Assembly: GCF_030272615.1 (NCBI RefSeq)
Contig: NC_081409.1
Location: forward strand, 527,119,475-527,183,474
DNA length: 64,000 nucleotides
Reading direction: 5' to 3'
From: Cryptomeria japonica
Taxonomy: Eukaryota > Streptophyta > Pinopsida > Cupressales > Cupressaceae
Shown here piece by piece: positions 59,009 to 64,000 of the stretch. How positions within the stretch are numbered: the stretch's first letter is position 1; each line of letters begins with the position of its first letter. A model generated the notes under the pieces. It was not told the DNA's origin, did no database searches, and saw nothing but the letters and a program-made list of their open reading frames with translations. The translations under genes were made by a program, and so were the position numbers.

Positions 59009-59010
59009 AT

Positions 59011-59470
59011 TGTTAGGCCCAATATGGAAAGCTAATGTACTGAGAGGGGAGGGGTGAATCAATACTTCAAATCCTTTCTTCAATAATATCTTTACTGTTA
59101 TGCATAAACCAAAAATTGTTGTAACATAACATAAAGCTAAAACAGATAAATAACAATCATACATGATTCACTCCATAACACATATATTTTGGTTATGTAG
59201 AAACTCTTGGTTAGAGAGAAAATTTGTGGTGGGGATGGCACCCACAACTTCACTACTGTAATAATAAAGGGTGCTCAGTTAGAGCTACATATTTAGCTAT
59301 TTCTGATAGCTTACCCTGTTAGGAGTATCAAGATCTATTAGATCTAACTTGCTAAACGATTTTACAACACTTAATCTAAATGTTGCACCTGGTTAGAGGC
59401 TTTACAATTTATAGACTTGATTAGAGTCTTTTACCCTATTAAAGGTTTCTCTTACAACTTCACAATATTA
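59011..59470 (-). repeat. 5' LTR of element 4, cut by element 5
   Basis: Near-identical to 47494-47627 plus 52355-52680. It stops at CACAATATTA, where element 5 begins; the other LTR continues with CAATAAAATC. The rest lies right of the window. Confidence 0.88.
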
Positions 59471-60630
59471 TGATGAATACTAAGAGGGGGGCTGAATTAG
59501 TATGCCAAAAACCTCTGCACTAAAACACTTACATAGTCTAAAGATAAACCGGTAAAGCAGTCTAACAGTCAGACTGGTTACCACACATGCAAACCAAAAT
59601 GCGAATAAAGAATTCACCCACAAAAGCAATACAACCATAACACAAGATATTTGACATGGAAACCCAACTGGGAAAAACCACGGTGAGATGGAACTCACAA
59701 GTCACTATCTACAGAATAGAAACCAGACTGGTTAAGGTCTTACAATGTTCTTCACCAGAATAGATCTTGTTAGGAATCTCAATCTCTGTTAGGAGATAAG
59801 TCCAATTAAAGACTACCTTGTTAGAGGATTTTAGATTCATAGGTGTGAACCACCTTGTTAGAGGATTTTACAAAGGCTTTGAGGCTTACCCGGTTAACGG
59901 CTGTAGACTTGTCAAAGATGTGAGTAATCAATAAGTGTTTGACCTATCTAATAGCACAAACTACTTGGTTAGATCCAGTATTGCTCACAGTTAATGCATT
60001 CCAACATTACTTCAGTCTTCTCTCTCTCTCTCTCAGTTACAACTTGATCTTCTCAGATAAGATCATTCTTACAACAACTCAACAACCACCTTAAACCCTA
60101 GCACGACATTAACCCTTTTAGAAATAGCTTAAAACCCTAGACATGATGTCCTTTTATAAGAATCTGATTTCATGTCGGTCCAATAGGATTAAATTTACAA
60201 TTTTCTAGGTTCAATGAATCTAGACATACTCAGTAACATGACACAAAAAGAACCGTCAATGTGTCGGCACCGTCAAACAATTGGTGGATTGGTAACTCAT
60301 TACAAAATGTCAGTTGGTAACTCATCACAGAGTATTACCGGTTCATACAAAATACCGGTTGCTAGTTTGACAAAAATGAAGACTGGTAAGAATGTGTTGT
60401 GCCGATTTGCTCCCTCGTACCGCTTGGGATCTACGAACTGCTTGGGGTCAATATGCCGCTTCAGACCGGGAAACACATTCTGCAAAATCACCACTAGTCT
60501 AAAGACTAGAATACAACATACCGGTTGGAACAAAATGGTTGAGCTCAAGCTCATACATATAAAGGGGATCTCAATACAAGTGTGTGTCCATCAATGACAA
60601 TCACAGCATAAATAAACAAATGTGCCAACA
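59471..60630 (-). repeat. 3' LTR of element 5
   Basis: TGATGAATACTAAGAGGGGG...TGTGCCAACA on the plus strand, 1160 bp. It carries the shared GAAACCCAACTGGGAAAAAC motif at 59659. The left flank is ATATTA. Confidence 0.85.
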
Positions 60631-60650
60631 ATCTCCCCCTTTGGCATTGA
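60631..60650 (-). other. Polypurine tract of element 5
   Basis: The minus strand CAATGCCAAAGGGGGAGAT precedes the LTR start TGTTGGCACA, almost the same as the copia-1 PPT. Confidence 0.88.
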
Positions 60651-61010
60651 TGGCAACACTTAGGAAAATAAAATTTTGACATCTAAGTGTTTTACAACAA
60701 AAACTTGCCATTAACAAAATTGCTCCCCCTAAGCATATACAATATCCCTTAATCAATACAATGTATAGCAATTTTGCATACAGAGCATGAACATTGAGAT
60801 ATCAGAGCATATAGCATATATCAAAATAGATATCAAAATTTCAAAAACCAGATACTTCTCCTTATTCTTCTCCAAAATAGATAGAGTACTTCTCCCCCTG
60901 TATCAGAAGATCAAAATTTTAAAACCAAAACCAGATACTTCTCCCCCTTTGCCAACAATGACAAAGTACCATTTAATAACCCTGTTTCCATTTGATATAT
61001 ATATAAAAGT

Positions 61011-64000
61011 TTATGACAACAATGAATAATACTTGTCAAAAACTGATTTATAGTCCTGCAAAAATTGTTTCATGGATAGAGACCAGGACTCAAGTAGGGA
61101 GGTTGCCACTTCTTTCTCTGTTTGCATCTGGGATACCTGTTCCTCCATGGCATTGACTGTGCTCAGTTCCTGTGTGACTGTCAGGGCATCCAAGTTCAAA
61201 TAACACTTCTGAAGAATTTGTAGTCATGGAAGTACAACCAGTTGAAGCTCCTGCAAATCCCTAGACCGTGTACTGATCTCTTGTTCCATCTTGGCTGACT
61301 AGATCTGGAACCGGTGAATGGTTTTCCCATATGCTACAAAGGAATCATAAGGTGTCTTAAATGTGCCCAAGTAGGACTGTAAGTCTGTTTGAAGCTTTTG
61401 CTTCTTGGCTAGCACATCATCATAGAACAGATGAGGTTGATAGATTTTTCTTAGCAGCAAGTTTCCCTCATCCAAGGCATTCCTTATGTCTTTTTGATCT
61501 TTCAACAGTTCAGTCCTAAGCTCATTAATCTTTTTCACTAGAGTAACGTTAAGAGCCTTTTGGTGCTCTTTCTTGATATTGGCCTCAGCTGCTTCTTCCA
61601 GGCTCTGTACCTGATCATCCACTACAGTACATAGTAGTTTGAGTTGTGCTAATGATGATTCAGTGTTAGGAAGATTGGTACCAGGGATTAAACCGGTAAG
61701 GGTGTCTACAGCTACCTGAATTATGTCCTGTTCCTTTTTCCTGTGAATGATCTCAAGGTGCTCTTGGGCAACCTTGATGCTCTGCATAAGCTCCAACTCA
61801 CTTGTAGATTGGAGATCAATAGAACTCGAGATATCAGTCGGTTTGTCTTGGCTCCCGGTTGCCTTAGGAGTCTCCACCTGTGTGCTCTTCATTGCTTCAG
61901 CTGCCTTGTTTGCTTCTTCCCTCTTCCTTTTCTCTGCTTCTTTCTTCTATTCTTGTGTCTTGTCTTCTTCTTCTTTCTTTTTCCTCTCCTTCTCTTCTTT
62001 CTCTTTCTCTTCCCTCTTTTTCTTTTCTTCCTCTTCCATCTTCTTCTTGTCTTCCTCTTCTTTCTTCTTCTTCTATGCTTCTTCCTTCTTCTTCTGTTCT
62101 TCCTCTTCCTTCTTCTTCTGTTCTTCCTCTTCCTTCTTCTTCTTCTCTTCCTCTTCCTTCTTCTTCTTCTCTTCCTCTTCCTTCTTTCTATTTTCTTCCT
62201 TATCCTCTTCTTCTTTCTTCTTCCTATCATCTTCTTGCTTCTTCTTCTCTTCATCTTTTTGTTTCTCCTCTTCCTCTTTTCTCTTCTCTTCCTCTTTCTT
62301 CTTTTTCTCATCTTCATCCCTCTTCTTCTTCTCTTCATGTTCCTTAGCCACTTCCTGTGTGTCCTTAGCCTACTCACCACCCTGTTCAGCTTGTTTCCCT
62401 TGTTCAATTCCCTTAGACGGTATGTCCTGAGTGACATCTTCTACATCCAGGGCATCGACATCGATAGTGTCAATTGGTTCTTCAACCAGGTTTCCTTCTT
62501 CATCAAAAACCTCATCCGGTTTGGAAATAACCAGTTCTTTTTCTGATTAGAGGTTGGCCATTCGTGCTTTGTGAGCTAGAACAACATGATTCATGTGTTG
62601 ATGAGTGTCTTTTTCCACAACATCAATTCTTCCCTCCAACAACCAGTGTCTTCTTCTCCTTGTGAAGAAGAGACCTTTATTTTGATCCAATACATCAAAC
62701 AATTTTGAATTCAAGAGGTCGGGAAAGTACTGAGAAAAGACTTTCTCCCTAATCTCCTATTCCTTTTCAATGGCAATGTGCCATTTATTATCTAATGCTT
62801 TAAATAAAGAAGCCGGTGTCTAAGATTTAATCTCTGATGGCGACCGGTCATTCTTGCACAAATAAATAATGATTTCCTGTAATATTTCCTCCTTCTCCTC
62901 ATCACAGAAATCATCATAATAATCTACTAAATCATGAAGTAATTTTCTCCTAATATTCTTAACTGTCCTTTGAAAATGTGTCAAAGGTTTGTATGAGGAG
63001 ATGTCAATATTTACCGGTGTGGATGTTGCCGATTCATTCTTCTTCATCTTCTTTGTCTGTCGGGCCTACTTTGGCTTTTCATCAGACTCGGTTTCTTCGG
63101 AGTCCGATTCATTTGTCTTAGTCTTCCTCTTTCTTTCGAAGACTTTTTCCGGTGTTACCTCCGGTTTCTTCTTTGCCGGTGACCACTTGGTCACTCTTGG
63201 AGTTGTAGTGGTAGTCAGTGTCGATGTTGCCGGCACTGCCTTGGCTTTCTTTGTTGCCAGTTCTTTTCCTTTCTTAACAGATGGTTCTTCAGCTGGTACA
63301 ATCCTCTCCAAGTAGGTTCTGGTCCTTTTAGCCTTTGGATCAAGAGGTGAGGCAATAAGGGTTGAGGCATACCCTTCCAACATGTCATACATAACCTCAT
63401 AGCCCATTGGCTCTACTTCCTCCATTCTAGGCTCAACAGCCTCCATTAAACATTTGTCCACCTAAATGGTGAAACAGATGTCATCTTTGTGTTTCTTTAC
63501 TATATCACCTGAGATTCTTACCCTTTGACTCATCTTTCTTCTGAACTCATCAAAATATTTGTTCAGTACTTCAGGGTAACTGGTTCCAATGGCTTGTATG
63601 CTTTCCTTAATCTGCTTGGTTACCGGTTGGTCAGGAGACCACTGGACATCTCCTACTCCAGGAAAGTAGCCTTGGAAATAGAAGAACAACCCTATCAGTA
63701 GTTGTCCAAACTTAAACCTCAGTGAATTGTCCTGTTTGATTGCCTTTAGATTCAACAGGAGTTGCCTCTGCATACCAATGCATAGGTCAAATGATTTATC
63801 CTCTTTAATCATCCAGTAAGTGGCATTTACAGCTGCAATAGATACATAATTAATCCTGCTAGCTGAAAATGTTTTGTATCCTATCACCATGCATGCGTAT
63901 TTCACCAGATCATCCTTGATAGGATTAACTATCATACCCCGTGAGTCACTTGTTGAACCGGTGAGCTTGGCCATTTCGGTTTTGCTTACCATTCTTAGGG
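61011..64000 (-). pseudogene. Element 5 large cargo ORF, N-terminus beyond the window
   Basis: One frame is open for about 3 kb apart from stops at 63462, 63066, 62820, 62757, 62370, 62073, 61947 and 61299 (all TAG), 62547 (TAA) and near 61226 (TGA); no frameshift is needed. Region 1 (63950-63380) is homologous to the element 4 ORF: YACMVIGYKTFSASRINY, FKFGQLLIGLFFYFQGYFPG, KKHKDDICF, EPMGYEVMYDMLEGYA. Region 2 (63380-63070) is Lys/Thr-rich and basic, with NLS-like ERKRKTKTNE. Region 3 (63050-62760) has the conserved LFKALDNKWHIAI block. Region 4 (62340-61920) is a 140-residue Glu/Lys-only helix with a roughly 24-bp DNA period. Region 5 (61890-61011) is a coiled coil (VNAMEEQVSQMQTEKEVATS) ending at TAA. 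No enzyme motif. Confidence 0.8.
61930..62345. repeat. Short tandem repeat coding for an E/K-rich helix
   Basis: Plus-strand units of about 24 bp (TTCTTCCTCTTCCTTCTTCT type), most regular at 62090-62190. On the minus strand they give KKKEEEEQ-type heptads and octads. Confidence 0.85.

Larger units (their letters stand above)
47494..59470 (-). mobile_element. Element 4: non-autonomous copia-like LTR element with cargo ORF
   Basis: Read on the minus strand: 5' LTR from 59470 (cut by element 5) to 59011, PBS 58997-59008, coiled-coil/zinc-knuckle ORF, a roughly 3.4-kb non-pol ORF, PPT, 3' LTR 53439-47494 (cut by a LINE). Both LTRs start TGTTAGGCCCAATATGG on the plus strand and agree closely over 450 bp. 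There is no protease, integrase or RT between PBS and PPT, so it would depend on an autonomous copia for mobilisation. Confidence 0.88.
59471..64000 (-). mobile_element. Element 5: relative of element 4, partly in the window
   Basis: 3' LTR 59471-60630, PPT to its right, then a minus-strand cargo ORF running off the right edge. Inserted in the element 4 LTR, so it is younger than element 4. Its PBS and 5' LTR are outside the window. Close to the PPT there is no pol. Confidence 0.85.

Noticed and set aside
61743-62546. Long plus-strand ORFs rich in Leu, Phe and Ser
   Set aside because: They are the reverse reading of the E/K-rich coding repeat of element 5; the hydrophobic composition is a by-product.

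Overview
The window looks like nuclear heterochromatin of a seed plant with a very large, repeat-rich genome. A gymnosperm/conifer-like genome is my guess, not something the sequence proves. Almost all of it is LTR retrotransposons and LINEs inserted into one another. Every recognisable protein belongs to a mobile element and nearly all are broken by stop codons or frameshifts. I found no host gene, tRNA, rRNA or CRISPR array.

Layout. (1) 1-6996: minus-strand Ty1/copia element (copia-1) whose 3' LTR was split by a 927-bp solo LTR (89-1015). (2) 6997-13134: plus-strand Ty3/gypsy element (gypsy-1) in the order gag, protease, an extra RNase H, RT, RNase H, integrase. The extra RNase H lies before RT. 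Copia-1 sits in its 5' LTR. (3) 13135-14837: non-coding, with hairpin repeats and palindromic tandem repeats. (4) 14838-36583: minus-strand Tat-like gypsy (gypsy-2) with a second RNase H between RNase H and integrase, a G-patch-like segment, and a plant-mobile-domain (PMD) ORF on the opposite strand next to the 3' LTR. Its gag is split by a 3986-bp insertion (26378-30363) and its 5' LTR by a 1485-bp solo LTR (34558-36042). (5) 36584-40198: remnant of a plus-strand Tat-like element: an antisense PMD pseudogene and an LTR with 183-bp tandem repeats. (6) 40199-47493: a further LTR-like sequence holding a four-level nest (LTR > L1 fragment > solo LTR > 3899-bp LTR-like insertion). (7) 47494-59470: minus-strand element 4, with LTRs, PBS and PPT of copia type, but the internal region carries a coiled-coil/zinc-knuckle ORF and a large non-pol ORF. 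Its 3' LTR contains a 4710-bp L1 LINE with an additional ORF downstream of its RNase H. (8) 59471-64000: element 5, a relative of element 4 inserted in element 4's 5' LTR and running off the window; it carries a homologous large ORF.

Main themes. First, large non-pol 'cargo' ORFs occur in two copia-like elements, a LINE and (as PMD) two gypsy elements. Second, several of these ORFs keep one reading frame for 1.7-3 kb and are broken almost only by TAG/TAA/TGA codons that a single C-to-T change in CAG/CAA/CGA would give, consistent with deamination of methylated cytosine in silenced elements. Third, many insertions can be dated relative to one another because their target-site duplications are visible.
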